From Nocardioides alcanivorans (GTDB lineage: Bacteria; Actinomycetota; Actinomycetes; Propionibacteriales; Nocardioidaceae): a DNA stretch of 64,000 nucleotides. Position numbers and translations under genes: made by a program. The notes below the pieces were generated by a model. That model made no database searches. It was not told the origin of the DNA and worked only from the letters and a program-made list of their open reading frames with translations. The stretch spans positions 59,246 through 123,245 of the forward strand of contig NZ_JAKGRW010000056.1 of the NCBI RefSeq assembly GCF_021555175.1, in the 5' to 3' direction. Position 1 is the stretch's first letter. Each line of letters begins with the position of its first letter. This document shows positions 1-8,993 of the stretch, piece by piece.

Positions 1-698
1 CGACCGGCGGCCTGGTCGCGTTGCTGGTCTTCGGCACCAGCTTCGCGGGTGCATCGATCGGCGCCGTCGTCGGCGGTCTGGTCACGGCGCTGGTGGTCTA
101 CACGCTGGCGCTGAGCAACGGCCTCGACGGACTGCGGCTGGTGCTCATCGGTGTCGGGGTCGGCGCGATGCTCCTGTCGATCAACTCGATGCTGATCGTC
201 GAGGCCGACATCTATGCGGCCCAGGAGGCGGGCAACTGGCTGGTCGGGAGCCTGGCTGGCGCCGACTGGGACGATCTTGCGGTGCAGGCCTCCGCGGTCG
301 GTGTGCTGGCGGTGCTGGCGCTGTGCCTGTCGCCGGCGCTCACTCTCAGCGAACTGTCCGACGACTCCGCCGCCGGGCTGGGGCAACGTACGTCGCTCGT
401 GCGGCTGGGGGCCGTGGTGGTCGGAGTCCTCCTGAGCAGCCTTGCGGTCGCTGCCGCCGGACCGATCGCCTTCGTGGCGCTCACCGCGCCCCAGATCGCC
501 CGCCGTCTGACGGGTTCCGGCGGGCCCAACCTCGTCGCGTCCGGAATCACCGGGGCCATGCTCCTGGTGCTTGCCGACCTCGCGGCTCGAGAACTCTTCC
601 AGCCACGTCAGGTGCCGGTCGGTGTGGTCACCGGCCTGCTCGGCGGTGCCTTCCTGGCCTGGCTGCTGACCCGCGAATGGCGAAAGGGGCGCGCATGA
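1..698 (+). CDS. Iron-siderophore ABC transporter permease (FecCD family), 5' end outside window
   Basis: Integral membrane permease of a FecCD/BtuC-type importer that moves ferric siderophore, or a related metal chelate, across the cytoplasmic membrane. The reading frame is open from base 3, so the N-terminal part lies upstream of the window and about 230 residues remain. Visible features are alternating hydrophobic helices, the VLIGVGVGAML segment, the GPIAFVALTAPQIARRL segment typical of the cytoplasmic loop that contacts the ATPase, and the C-terminal PVGVVTGLLGGAFLAWLL helix. Its stop overlaps the ATPase start by four bases (ATGA, 695-698), indicating translational coupling. Family assignment is firm; the substrate is inferred. 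Confidence 0.92.
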   Translation, partial: TGGLVALLVFGTSFAGASIGAVVGGLVTALVVYTLALSNGLDGLRLVLIGVGVGAMLLSINSMLIVEADIYAAQEAGNWLVGSLAGADWDDLAVQASAVGVLAVLALCLSPALTLSELSDDSAAGLGQRTSLVRLGAVVVGVLLSSLAVAAAGPIAFVALTAPQIARRLTGSGGPNLVASGITGAMLLVLADLAARELFQPRQVPVGVVTGLLGGAFLAWLLTREWRKGRA

Positions 699-1603
699 AC
701 GAGGAGACGCCGCGGAGGTCCGCCGGGCTACCGACCGGCGGACAGCGACTGGAGGCCCACGGGGTCTCGCTGGGCTATGACGGCCACGTGATCAACCGCG
801 ACCTCACCCTGGCGGTGCCCGATGGGTCGTTCACCGTGATCGTCGGCGCCAACGGATGTGGCAAGTCGACGCTGCTGCGCGGCATGGCGCGGTTGCTGAA
901 GCCGTCTGCAGGTGCAGTGCATCTCGACGGTCGGGAGATCCATCACTATGGCTCCAAGGAGGTCGCCCGGCGACTCGGGCTGCTGCCGCAGTCGCAGGAA
1001 CCACCGGGTGGGATCACCGTGGCCGACCTCGTCTCCCGCGGCCGCTATCCGCACCAGACGCTGCTTCGGCAATGGAGCGCCGACGACGAGGCCGCGGTGG
1101 GTGAGGCGCTCGCCGCCACCCACACCACCGAGCTGGCCGGGCGTCTCGTCGACGAGCTCTCCGGCGGGCAGCGGCAACGGGTCTGGCTGGCGATGGCGCT
1201 GGCCCAACGCACCGAGATCCTGCTGCTCGACGAGCCCACCACCTTCCTCGACATCGCTCACCAGGTCGAGGTGCTGGACATGTGCGAGGAGCTCCGGGCC
1301 GACCGCGGCTACACCCTCGTGGCGGTGCTCCACGACCTCAACCTCGCCTGCCGCTACGCCACCCACCTCGTGGCGATGAAGGACGGTGCCGTGGTCGCTG
1401 AAGGTGCCCCGGAGCAGGTCGTGACTGCTGCACTGGTCGAGCACGTCTACGGGTTGGCCTGCCGCGTCATTCCCGACCCGGAGACGGGCACGCCCCTGGT
1501 CGTGCCGCGCAAGAAGCAACGGCAAGCGCCGGACCTGGGGGTCGACGTACTGCCGAGGGACTCGTCGACGGAACCGTCGGCGTCATTGAAGGAGGAAGTG
1601 TGA
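695..1603 (+). CDS. Iron-siderophore ABC transporter ATP-binding protein (FecE/FepC type)
   Basis: ATPase subunit of the importer, 302 residues. Walker A GANGCGKST is at residues 51-59, the Q-loop near 99-101, the signature LSGGQRQR at 155-162, Walker B with EILLLDEP at 174-181 and the H-loop histidine in VLHDLNLACR near 213. The DLNLACRYA stretch is typical of FepC/FhuC-like ATPases. The ATG start lies in the ATGA overlap with the permease gene. The stop (TGA 1601-1603) shares its last base with the next ATG. The C-terminal 45 residues after the nucleotide-binding domain are variable and rich in charged residues. All domains needed for ATP hydrolysis are intact. Confidence 0.95.
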   Translation: MNEETPRRSAGLPTGGQRLEAHGVSLGYDGHVINRDLTLAVPDGSFTVIVGANGCGKSTLLRGMARLLKPSAGAVHLDGREIHHYGSKEVARRLGLLPQSQEPPGGITVADLVSRGRYPHQTLLRQWSADDEAAVGEALAATHTTELAGRLVDELSGGQRQRVWLAMALAQRTEILLLDEPTTFLDIAHQVEVLDMCEELRADRGYTLVAVLHDLNLACRYATHLVAMKDGAVVAEGAPEQVVTAALVEHVYGLACRVIPDPETGTPLVVPRKKQRQAPDLGVDVLPRDSSTEPSASLKEEV

Positions 1604-2643
1604 TGAACCGACGCCTGGGGACCCGCCGTGGTCGTGCCCCGTTCGTGGCGGCCGCCGCCTGCGCGGTGCTCGTGTTGAGCGCGTGCAGTGGCGACACCGA
1701 CCCCGACTCGGCCGGCGACGACAAGCCGGACGAGGTCGGTGAGTGCCAGGCTGCCGAACCGGAGGGCAGCTTCGAGTTCAGCGACGCTCGCGGCAAGGAG
1801 ATCGAGCTCGACACCGTGCCCACGACTGTCGTGGCGCAGAACAGCGTCGCGGCCTCCCTCTGGGACGCCGGCTACCAGGTCGACGGCATCTTCGGGGAGC
1901 TCGGCGACGACCCCGCCTCCGTCTATCAGCGCGGCAGCGTCGACCTCTCGAAGGTGACCACGATCGGCTCCACGTGGGGCGAGTTCGACATCGACGAGTA
2001 TGCGCAGATGACTCCTGACCTGCTCCTCGACTTCGTCTTCGACGGCGCGCTCTGGTACGTGCCCTCCAAGCAGGAGAAGAAGATCGAGAAGCGGGCCCCG
2101 ATCCTCGGCGTCAACGGGCAGCCGGACACCGTCGACGAGGCCATCGAGATGTTCGTCGACCTCGCCGGGAGGCTCGGAGCCGACACGACGTGCAACGAAG
2201 CGCTCGCCGACGCCAAGGACGACTACGACGAGGCGCTCGGCGAGGTGGTCGAGGAGGCGAAGGGACTCAAGGTGCTCATCGCCTCCGGCACCGAGACCAC
2301 GTTGTACGTCGTCAACCCGGTCACGCTCCCGGAGACCAAGACGCTGACCGAGGCAGGCATCGAGGTGATGGGCGCCGACCCCGCCGACCCGCTGGTCTTC
2401 AAGGAGTACTCGTGGGAGGAGGCCGGGCAGTTCGCAGATGCCGACGTCATCCTCATCGACGGCCGCAACAGTGAGGCGGTCCTGGCGAAGATGGGGACCA
2501 TCGACACCTGGGCCAACCTTCCCGCGGTGAAGGCCGGGCAGGTCGGCACCTGGTATGCGGGGGCCCCGTACTCCTACGCGGCCTATGCCGACATCCTCGA
2601 CGAGCTGGCCGACGTGCTCGAGAACGCCGAGCCCCTGGGCTGA
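1603..2643 (+). CDS. Iron-siderophore ABC transporter substrate-binding lipoprotein
   Basis: Extracytoplasmic receptor that delivers chelated iron to the permease, 346 residues. A lipoprotein signal is clear: an arginine-rich start, a hydrophobic core and lipobox LSAC with Cys near residue 28, followed by an Asp-rich linker. The body has the periplasmic-binding-protein type 3 fold pattern (TTVVAQNSVAASLWDAGY, then an EYAQMTPDLLLDF segment, then ADVILIDGRN). I chose ATG 1603 because GGAGGA at 1591-1596 is well spaced from it; GTG 1600 is the other option. It is the last gene of the operon. Ligand specificity cannot be read from sequence. Confidence 0.9.
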   Translation: MNRRLGTRRGRAPFVAAAACAVLVLSACSGDTDPDSAGDDKPDEVGECQAAEPEGSFEFSDARGKEIELDTVPTTVVAQNSVAASLWDAGYQVDGIFGELGDDPASVYQRGSVDLSKVTTIGSTWGEFDIDEYAQMTPDLLLDFVFDGALWYVPSKQEKKIEKRAPILGVNGQPDTVDEAIEMFVDLAGRLGADTTCNEALADAKDDYDEALGEVVEEAKGLKVLIASGTETTLYVVNPVTLPETKTLTEAGIEVMGADPADPLVFKEYSWEEAGQFADADVILIDGRNSEAVLAKMGTIDTWANLPAVKAGQVGTWYAGAPYSYAAYADILDELADVLENAEPLG

Positions 2644-2695
2644 GCCCCGATCAGTGGTCACTCCGTGCTGTTGTTCGACGTCGATCCTGGCCCGC

Positions 2696-2794
2696 ATGAT
2701 CCTGCTCGCCCGGGCTCGGGTCGACGGGCTCCGGTTCGTCACCGGTGACCGACGCCTGCTCACGTTCGATGAGGTGGCCGACGCGTGGGACTGA
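2696..2794 (+). pseudogene. Possible remnant of a PIN-domain (VapC-like) toxin C-terminus
   Basis: A 32-codon frame ends in an ARARVDGLRFVTGDRRLL stretch and then FDEVADAW. This resembles the last strand and helix of PIN-domain ribonucleases, where a GLxLVTxDRRL pattern carries one of the metal-binding aspartates. The upstream part of such a gene, with the first acidic residues, is absent. The nearby codons 2671-2695 look similar only in another frame, so this would be a decayed fragment. The call is tentative because the similarity is short. Confidence 0.3.
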
Positions 2795-2826
2795 CCCACG
2801 CCACCACTGATCGGGAAAATGGAGAA

Positions 2827-2855
2827 GCCCGCCCCGAGCTCAACTCGGGGCGGGC
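2827..2855 (-). terminator. Rho-independent-type hairpin after pckG
   Basis: A perfect 12-bp stem (2827-2838 pairing with 2844-2855) closes a five-base CTCAA loop, 19 bases beyond the pckG stop. On the pckG strand the stem is followed by TTCTCCATTTTCCC, a short T-rich tract. The stem is strong enough to act in both directions, so it may also end read-through from the ABC operon. Confidence 0.8.
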
Positions 2856-2873
2856 AACTCGACGCTCAGACGA

Positions 2874-4718
2874 TCAGCCCTCGTAGGCGTCCAGGTCGGC
2901 GGACACGCGGCGGTGGGCCTCCCAGATCGACTCGGGCATGTTCGGGAACTGCTCGAGGTGCTCGGCGCGGTAGCCCATCTCCTGCTGCCAGCGAGCCTTG
3001 TCGATCGTGAGGATCTTCTCGAGGTCTTCCTCGGAGATGTCCACGCCCTCGAGGTTGAGCTCCTCCTTGAGCGGGAGGATGCCCACGGGGGTCTGGCGAC
3101 CCTTGACCTCGCCGTTCTTCAGCTGCAGGAGCCACAGGAGCGGGCGCAGGTTGTCGCGGTATCCGGGCCACAGGAAGTGGCCGTCCTCCGGGTCACGCTG
3201 GAACCAGTTGACGTGCGCGAAGATCGGCTGCTCGGAGGCGGCGCCGACGATGTCGAGGTAATGCTGCGCGTAGTCACCCTCGCCGTACGCCATGAACGGG
3301 CGGTTGGACATCGGGTCGTAGCGGAGCACGCCCTCCTTGCCCTCGGCGGCGGCCGTGGCCTCGGCGCCCAGGGTGAGGCCGTCGTAGACGCCCTCGGGGA
3401 GGTCGTTGATCGCGCGGATCAGCGGCTCACGGTCACGGGTGCGGCCACCGAAGATGATCGCGTCGATCGGCACACCGGTGGGTGCGTCGTAGTCGGTCGC
3501 GATGTTCGGGACGTTGCCGAGCGTGGTGGTGAAGCGGCTGTTGGGGTGCGCCCACGGCTCGTTCGCCTGCTCCGCCATCCGGTCGGCGATCGGCGCGCCC
3601 TTCCAGTCCAGCCAGTCCGTGACGTCGGCGGGCGGCTCAGGAGTGCGCCCCTCCCACCAGACCTCCTCGGTCTTGGGGTTGTAGGCGACGTTGGTGAAGA
3701 TCACCTTCGTGCCGTTGCCCAGCGACTCCAGGGCGGTCGGGTTGGTGGACTCGTTGGTGTCCTTCGCAACGCCGAAGACGCCGTACTCCGGGTTCATGCC
3801 GTAGAGCTTGCCGGTCTTCTCGTCGACCCAGAGCCACGCGATGTCGTCGCCGTAGAAGGAGACGTGGTAGCGGTCGCCCAGGGCGTCGGGGGCCAACATC
3901 ATGGCGAGGTTGGTCTTGCCGGAGGCAGACGGGAAGCCGCCGCAGATGTGGTAGTCCTTGCCGGTCTCCTTGTCGTGGATACCGATGAGCATGTACTGCT
4001 CGGCGAGGAACTTCTTGGAGGCCCAGCCGTCGTAGGCGCCCTGACGCAGACCGTGGGCGATCTTGCCCAGGAGCGCGTTGCCGCCGTACGACGAGCCGTA
4101 GTGGAGGATCGTGCGCTCGTCGGCGACCGTGACGAACCAGCGCTGGTCGTCGGGGGTGCCCTGACCCAGGTTCTCGAGGTCACCGGTCACGTGGACGGCG
4201 CGGACGAAGCTGTCCTGGTCCTCGAGGTCGTTGACGTATTCGGCGCCGACCCGAGCCATGCGGATCATGTGGAGCACGACGGTACGGGTGTCGGTGACCT
4301 GCACGCCGGCCGCCCACGGGGCGAGGGCGTTGCCGGCCGGAGCCATCAGGTAGGGGATGACATACATCGTCTTGCCGGCGGACGCGCCGCGCATACGCCC
4401 TTCGAGGAGGGGACGCATCTCGGAGGCGGGCTTCCAGTTGTTGTAGAGGCCCTTGTCCTTCTCGTCATTGGTCGCAACGACGGTGCGCTCCTCGGACCGC
4501 GCAGTGTCCTTGTGGTAGCTCCGGGAGTAGTAGCGACCCTCACCGGCGGGCAGGAGCTCACCAGCCTCGAGAGCCTCCGCAATCAGGCGGTCGTCGTCAG
4601 CGGCACTGACCACCTCGACCCGCTCTGCTCCGGTGAGTTCCGCCCAATGCTGGACGTACTCCCGAACCTTCGGGTTGGACAACCCTGCCTCGTCCAACAC
4701 CGCAGCCACATCGACCAT
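2874..4718 (-). CDS. pckG: Phosphoenolpyruvate carboxykinase (GTP)
   Basis: Catalyses oxaloacetate + GTP to phosphoenolpyruvate + GDP + CO2, the entry step of gluconeogenesis, in the cytosol. The 614 residues match the usual length of GTP-type enzymes. Visible motifs are the substrate-binding region with YGGNALLGKIAHGLR near 211-225, the P-loop GGFPSASGKTN at 260-270, and the kinase-2 region YGDDIAWLWVDE near 289-300. Serine 266 occupies the place where the mammalian enzyme has its hyper-reactive P-loop cysteine. Start ATG 4718 follows GGAGAGGA; the frame stays open further upstream but without family similarity. The gene is monocistronic and ends at a strong hairpin. Confidence 0.97.
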   Translation of the reverse strand: MVDVAAVLDEAGLSNPKVREYVQHWAELTGAERVEVVSAADDDRLIAEALEAGELLPAGEGRYYSRSYHKDTARSEERTVVATNDEKDKGLYNNWKPASEMRPLLEGRMRGASAGKTMYVIPYLMAPAGNALAPWAAGVQVTDTRTVVLHMIRMARVGAEYVNDLEDQDSFVRAVHVTGDLENLGQGTPDDQRWFVTVADERTILHYGSSYGGNALLGKIAHGLRQGAYDGWASKKFLAEQYMLIGIHDKETGKDYHICGGFPSASGKTNLAMMLAPDALGDRYHVSFYGDDIAWLWVDEKTGKLYGMNPEYGVFGVAKDTNESTNPTALESLGNGTKVIFTNVAYNPKTEEVWWEGRTPEPPADVTDWLDWKGAPIADRMAEQANEPWAHPNSRFTTTLGNVPNIATDYDAPTGVPIDAIIFGGRTRDREPLIRAINDLPEGVYDGLTLGAEATAAAEGKEGVLRYDPMSNRPFMAYGEGDYAQHYLDIVGAASEQPIFAHVNWFQRDPEDGHFLWPGYRDNLRPLLWLLQLKNGEVKGRQTPVGILPLKEELNLEGVDISEEDLEKILTIDKARWQQEMGYRAEHLEQFPNMPESIWEAHRRVSADLDAYEG

Positions 4719-4889
4719 TGAATCTGTCCTCTCCTGATGATTCTTCACGGTCTGTTTGACCAAGATGGTGCCATGCCACACGGCAAGGTTCCCAAGCGGA
4801 CCAGCCTTCGGGCACCGGACGGTCAGGGCTCGGACGCCCCGGCCGCCGCAAATCCTCTCGTGGTGCAGAGAGGCGGATAGCCTTCTCCT

Positions 4890-5996
4890 GTGTTCCGCGG
4901 CACGGTGTCGAAGGTCGATCGGGCCCAGCGTCGGCATCCGGTGCTGGGAGTCCCGCTTGCCATCTTCTACAAGTTCTTCGACGACCAGGGCAACTACCTG
5001 TCGGCGATCATCACCTACTACGCGTTCATCGCGATCTTCCCGCTCATGCTGCTGGGCTCCTCGATCCTCGGCTTCGTGCTCGAGGGCCGACCCCACTTGC
5101 AGGAGCAACTGCTCGACACCGCACTCAGCCAGTTCCCGATCATCGGTGACCAGCTCGGGCGTCCTGAGGGCCTCGAGGGGTCCACGGGCGGTGTGATCAT
5201 CGGTTTCCTCGCCTCCGTCTACGGAGCCATGGGCTTGGGGCAGGCCCTGCAGAACGCTCAGAACGTCGCTTGGTACGTGCCGCGCAACTCCCGGCCCAAC
5301 CCGATCCTGCTGCGGCTGCGCAGCGTCGTGCTGATCTTCGTGGTGGGTACGACGATCGCGGCGATCAGCATCCTCGCGACGCTGGGCAGCTCCACCGACG
5401 CCCTCGGGTCGTGGACCGGTGACCCGCGTGTCGCCTGGCTGTTGCGGTTGGCCAACGTCGTGCTGCTCGGCACCGCCCTCACCCTGCTCTTCCGGGTCGC
5501 GACGGCCAAGGGGCACCGGGTCTGGCAGGCGGCGCCGGGCGCGTTCTTCGTGGCAACCCTGTGGCAGGTGCTCCAGCACTTCGGTGCGGTCTTCGTGACC
5601 CGGGTGCTGGTGCACACCTCGGAGATGACCCAGACCTTCGGCGTGGTGCTCGGGCTGGTCGGCCTGCTCTACATCGGCTCGGTGATCGCGGTCATGGGCA
5701 TCTCGGTCAACGTGGTGCTGGCCCTGCACCTCTATCCGCGGGCGCTGCTGACCCCGTTCACCGACTGGGTCCAGCTCACCGAGGCCGACAAGCGTGCCTA
5801 CCGCGGCATGGCCCGCGCCCAGCGCACCAAGGACTTCGCCACGGTCGCCATCGACTTCGACAAGTCACCCCTCGATCGCAAGGTCGCCAGCGAGATCGAG
5901 GAGGAGCGCCAACAACGTCAGCGGCAGGCCAAGATCCACCGGGAGTCGGAGCAGAAGCGCCGGGCCGAAGGGATCGACTGGGTCCCGCCCGACTGA
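4890..5996 (+). CDS. YihY/BrkB family inner membrane protein
   Basis: Polytopic membrane protein of 368 residues with about six hydrophobic segments, characteristic of the YihY/UPF0761 family once annotated as ribonuclease BN. The N-terminal YLSAIITYYAFIAIFPLML and the central YGAMGLGQALQNAQN signatures of the family are present. A charged, likely coiled cytoplasmic tail (EIEEERQQRQRQAKIHRE) follows the last helix. The start is GTG 4890, with no strong ribosome binding site. It is transcribed divergently from pckG. Molecular function is unknown for the family. Confidence 0.88.
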   Translation: MFRGTVSKVDRAQRRHPVLGVPLAIFYKFFDDQGNYLSAIITYYAFIAIFPLMLLGSSILGFVLEGRPHLQEQLLDTALSQFPIIGDQLGRPEGLEGSTGGVIIGFLASVYGAMGLGQALQNAQNVAWYVPRNSRPNPILLRLRSVVLIFVVGTTIAAISILATLGSSTDALGSWTGDPRVAWLLRLANVVLLGTALTLLFRVATAKGHRVWQAAPGAFFVATLWQVLQHFGAVFVTRVLVHTSEMTQTFGVVLGLVGLLYIGSVIAVMGISVNVVLALHLYPRALLTPFTDWVQLTEADKRAYRGMARAQRTKDFATVAIDFDKSPLDRKVASEIEEERQQRQRQAKIHRESEQKRRAEGIDWVPPD

Positions 5997-5997
5997 C

Positions 5998-6060
5998 TCG
6001 AGGTCGCGCGGAATGGCGTCGAGGTCGCGTGGAGTGGCGTCGAGGTCGCGCGGAATGGCG
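5998..6060. repeat. Three tandem 21-bp units (TCGAGGTCGCGC family)
   Basis: Three consecutive 21-bp units start TCGAGGTCGCG at 5998, 6019 and 6040. Units one and three are identical; unit two differs at two bases. The array begins two bases after the yihY stop codon. Related three-unit arrays lie at 22926-22989 and 33503-33565. Confidence 0.85.
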
Positions 6061-6119
6061 CCGACGGCCGAATCTGCGCGCCCTCGGCTGCGACCTCCGC
6101 GCTCTGGGCTGGGAGGGGG

Positions 6120-6907
6120 TCAGTGGCGCATGAGGTCGAGATCGACCGGGGTGCTGATGCCTTCGACCTCCGCGGTCTGTGACTTCTGCCAGACCAGCCA
6201 GTTGCCACCCGGTTCCCGATCGCCCAGCTTGCGCACCCAGCGTGGCCGGTCGAGCTTCTCGCTGACCTTGTAGCGGCGCTCGAGGTCGGGGAAGGCGTAG
6301 ACGATCACGGTACGGCCGGTGCCCTTCTCCGCGACTCGGATGAAGTCGCTGAGGCGGTTGAGCAACACCTCGCGGGTGGGGTTGCAGTCGGGGTCGAGCT
6401 CGACGTCGACGGCCGGCGGCAACTGCGTGGTGCTGTCGGACTGGTCGCCGACCACCTTCACGAAGTGCTCCGCCTGCGGTGCGCCGTCGCTGCAGATCGA
6501 GAAGTAGTGGTAGCCGCCCACGCGCAGACCCGCGGCCCGCGCGCGGTCGCGGTTGTCGACGTACGTCGGGTCGGTGTGGCTGGTGCCCTCGGTCGCCTTG
6601 AGCCAGGCGAAGTCGACGCGATCGTTCGCAACGCGCTCCCAGTCGATCCAGCCCTGGTGGTGGGAGACGTCGACGCCGCGGAGGTGGCGGGCGGCCCGCA
6701 GCGGTGACGTCTCCGCACTCGCTGCCGCGGTTGCGTCGTCGAGGAGCATCTCGGCCCGGGGGCCGGCGACGGCTCCTCGACCGGTTGCTTCGCACGTACG
6801 TCGGGCACCATGGCGGCCCGCTCGAGGGGCTGGTCGAGCGCCTTCGAGTCGGCAGCGCCGCACCCGGTCAGCAGGGCAGCGGCGAGAAGGATGGCCGGGG
6901 TTCGCAC
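6120..6907 (-). CDS. Glycoside hydrolase family 25 (lysozyme-like) lipoprotein, frameshifted
   Basis: Probable peptidoglycan muramidase, about 262 residues once the frame is restored. The N-terminus (start 6907) is a lipoprotein signal, MRTPAILLAAALLTGC. The catalytic domain carries GVDVSHHQGWIDW, VGGYHYFS and the acidic PPAVDVELDPD motif expected for the GH25 catalytic Asp/Glu pair. The two parts lie in different frames. The switch falls at the five-G run 6758-6762, where one missing base would join PSPAPGP to RAEMLLDD. I treat it as one gene with a probable sequencing deletion. The product should be anchored outside the membrane and act on the wall. Confidence 0.82.
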
Positions 6908-7077
6908 GGGGGCAATTTATCCCTTCCCCTCGGAAGTTCCACCAGGAGGGCGGAGTCGGGCCGGCCGCCGTCTCCGCGCGCATCCCCGGGTGCTGGGACC
7001 CGGACCCATCTCCCTCCCGCCCGACGGAGCCCCTTATTCGTTTGGCGCTCCGTACCCAGGACCCGGAGAATGCCGGA

Positions 7078-8373
7078 GTGAGTGCGAGCCCGGTGACCCT
7101 GCGCAACTTCTGGGACCAACTCCCCACCCCCGGCCGCTGGCTGCTGTGCACGACCGTCTTCCAGGTGCTCGGACGTGGGCTGACGTTGCCCTTCACCATC
7201 ATCTATCTGCACGAGGTGCGGGGTTTCAGTCTCGACGTCGCCGGTGCGTTGATGGCCCTCATCGGTGCGGTGGCCCTGGTGCTCACGCCGTTGGCCGGCT
7301 GGCTGACCGACCACTGGGGCGCGCGGCGCATGGTGATCATCGGCAGCCTCGCGCAGAGCATCGGCTGCTCGGTGTTGGCCTTCGCCGAGACCTTGCCGCT
7401 CGCGGTGGTCGGCATCGTCTTCATCGGCATCTGCAACGCGGGCGGCTGGTCGGCCTTCAACGTGTTGATCTCCTCGCTCGTCGAGGGGCCGGTGCGGATG
7501 CAGTACTTCGGCATCAACTTCGCGCTCATCAACCTCGGCATCGGGCTCGGAGGCGTCGTCGGCGGGATCTGGGCAGACGTCGACCGACCGACCACGTTCA
7601 CCACCATCTTCCTGGTCGATGCGGCCTGCATGCTGATCCCGGTGGCGCTGATGCTCGGACCGCTGCGCCACGTGCATGGGCGTTCGGAGGCTCCGGACGA
7701 CGGGACGGACCGGGCCGCGACCACCTACCTGGCGCTGCTCAGGCGTCCCGGTGTCGCGCAGCTGGTGATGATCTCGCTGATCTTCGCCTTCGTCGGCTAC
7801 GGCCAGATGGAGGGTGGGTTCCCAGCCTTCGCCCGGCAGGTGTCGGAGGTGTCGACCCGGGTGATCGGGTGGGCCTTCGCGCTCAACACGCTGGTGATCG
7901 TGCTGTTCCAATTCTTCGTGCTGCGTCGCATCCAGGGGCACCGGCGGACCCGGGTGATGGTGGTGCTGGCGGCCATGTGGGCGCTGGCGTGGCTGGCCCT
8001 CGGTCTGACCCAGCTGGTGCCGGGCACGGTCGCGGCCGTGGTGCTGGTGATGGGCTATCACGCGGTCTTCGCGGCCGGCGAGACGATGCTGCAGCCGACC
8101 TTGCCCGCGATCACCAACGACCTGGCCCCGCCCCACCTGCGTGGGCGCTACAACGCGTTGACCGCCGGCGCCTTCCAGATGGGTGCCATCATCGGCCCGC
8201 TGTCAGCAGGATTCCTGCTCAACCACCATCTGGGGGTGCTGTTCATCGCGATGCTCATCGCCGGCTGCGCCGTGATGGCCGTCTCGTCGGTGCGCCTGGA
8301 GCGCCGGATCAGTCCGGAGGTCAACGGCATCAGCGCCCCGGTGACTGCGGCCCCGCCGGTGCCCAGCCCCTGA
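7078..8373 (+). CDS. Major facilitator superfamily transporter
   Basis: MFS transporter, about 431 residues, with twelve predicted membrane helices. The loop 2-3 signature appears as GWLTDHWGARRMVIIG, the family's GxLaDrxGxrr pattern. A second cytoplasmic signature, LRGRYNALTAGAFQMG, marks the C-terminal half, and the fold repeats across a soluble loop near HVHGRSEAPDDGTDRA. I chose GTG 7078, nine bases after GGAG 7065-7068; the frame is open upstream but without hydrophobic sequence. Drug efflux is typical of close relatives, but the substrate is unknown. It is divergent from the GH25 gene. Confidence 0.88.
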   Translation: MSASPVTLRNFWDQLPTPGRWLLCTTVFQVLGRGLTLPFTIIYLHEVRGFSLDVAGALMALIGAVALVLTPLAGWLTDHWGARRMVIIGSLAQSIGCSVLAFAETLPLAVVGIVFIGICNAGGWSAFNVLISSLVEGPVRMQYFGINFALINLGIGLGGVVGGIWADVDRPTTFTTIFLVDAACMLIPVALMLGPLRHVHGRSEAPDDGTDRAATTYLALLRRPGVAQLVMISLIFAFVGYGQMEGGFPAFARQVSEVSTRVIGWAFALNTLVIVLFQFFVLRRIQGHRRTRVMVVLAAMWALAWLALGLTQLVPGTVAAVVLVMGYHAVFAAGETMLQPTLPAITNDLAPPHLRGRYNALTAGAFQMGAIIGPLSAGFLLNHHLGVLFIAMLIAGCAVMAVSSVRLERRISPEVNGISAPVTAAPPVPSP

Positions 8374-8438
8374 CCCGCGAACCGGCGGAGACATGTGGGT
8401 GTTGCGAGTGACCGGCGGGACCTACGCGGACCGTGCGT

Positions 8439-8939
8439 TCAGGCGCTGCCGTCGTACGCCGCCTGCAGCGCGGGTCCGTCGAGGGGAACGAACTTGGTCT
8501 CCATCATCATCTTCATGGCGCGTGCGGCGCCTTCGGCGTCGGGACCGTCGATGAGCGCGACGAGGTTCGCCGGCACGAGCTGCCAGGAGAATCCGTAGCG
8601 GTCCTTGAGCCACCCGCAGTAGCTGGGCTCGCCGGTGTCGGCGATCAGGGCGTGCCAGACGCGTTCGAGCTCCGCCTGGTCGTCGAAGTCGATCTCGAGC
8701 GAGACGGCCTCGTTGGGGGTGAAGATCGGCTTGCCGTGCTCGTCGAGCCCGCCGTTGATCCCGACGAATCGCATGCCGACGATCTCGAACTCGACCGTGA
8801 TCGGCTGCTGCTTGCCCTGCGGATCGACCGGGCCCTCACCGAAGGTGCTGAGCACCTTGCCGCCGAAGATCTCGGTGTAGAACGTCGCCGCCTCGGCGGC
8901 TTCGTGGTTGAACCACAGATTGGGGGTGATGCTGGTCAT
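8439..8939 (-). CDS. VOC family (PhnB-like) protein
   Basis: Small cytosolic protein of 166 residues with the PhnB/glyoxalase-like beta-alpha-beta-beta-beta fold. The start ITPNLWFNHEAAEAATFYTE is the hallmark of the family often labelled 3-demethylubiquinone-9 3-methyltransferase domain. Further features are the VEFEIVGMRFVGINGG strand pair and the closing YGFSWQLVPANL. There is no sign of methyltransferase activity; members bind small molecules or metals. ATG 8939 sits just after the typical CGAGGAG ribosome binding site. It ends convergently with the MFS gene. Confidence 0.88.
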   Translation of the reverse strand: MTSITPNLWFNHEAAEAATFYTEIFGGKVLSTFGEGPVDPQGKQQPITVEFEIVGMRFVGINGGLDEHGKPIFTPNEAVSLEIDFDDQAELERVWHALIADTGEPSYCGWLKDRYGFSWQLVPANLVALIDGPDAEGAARAMKMMMETKFVPLDGPALQAAYDGSA

Positions 8940-8993
8940 GTCTGCTCCTCGAGGTGTTGGTCCTGAGGGGTTGACCGGCCCGGGCGCCGGGAT

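Noticed and set aside
2913..4721. Long open frame antisense to pckG (602 codons)
   Set aside because: High-GC codon bias leaves long open frames opposite real genes. Composition is Val/Leu/Gly/Arg-biased without domains, while the pckG strand has complete enzyme motifs.
6758..6762. Programmed ribosomal frameshifting as the explanation of the split genes
   Set aside because: The breaks lack a common slippery heptamer and downstream structure, and occur in unrelated genes; sequence deletion is simpler.
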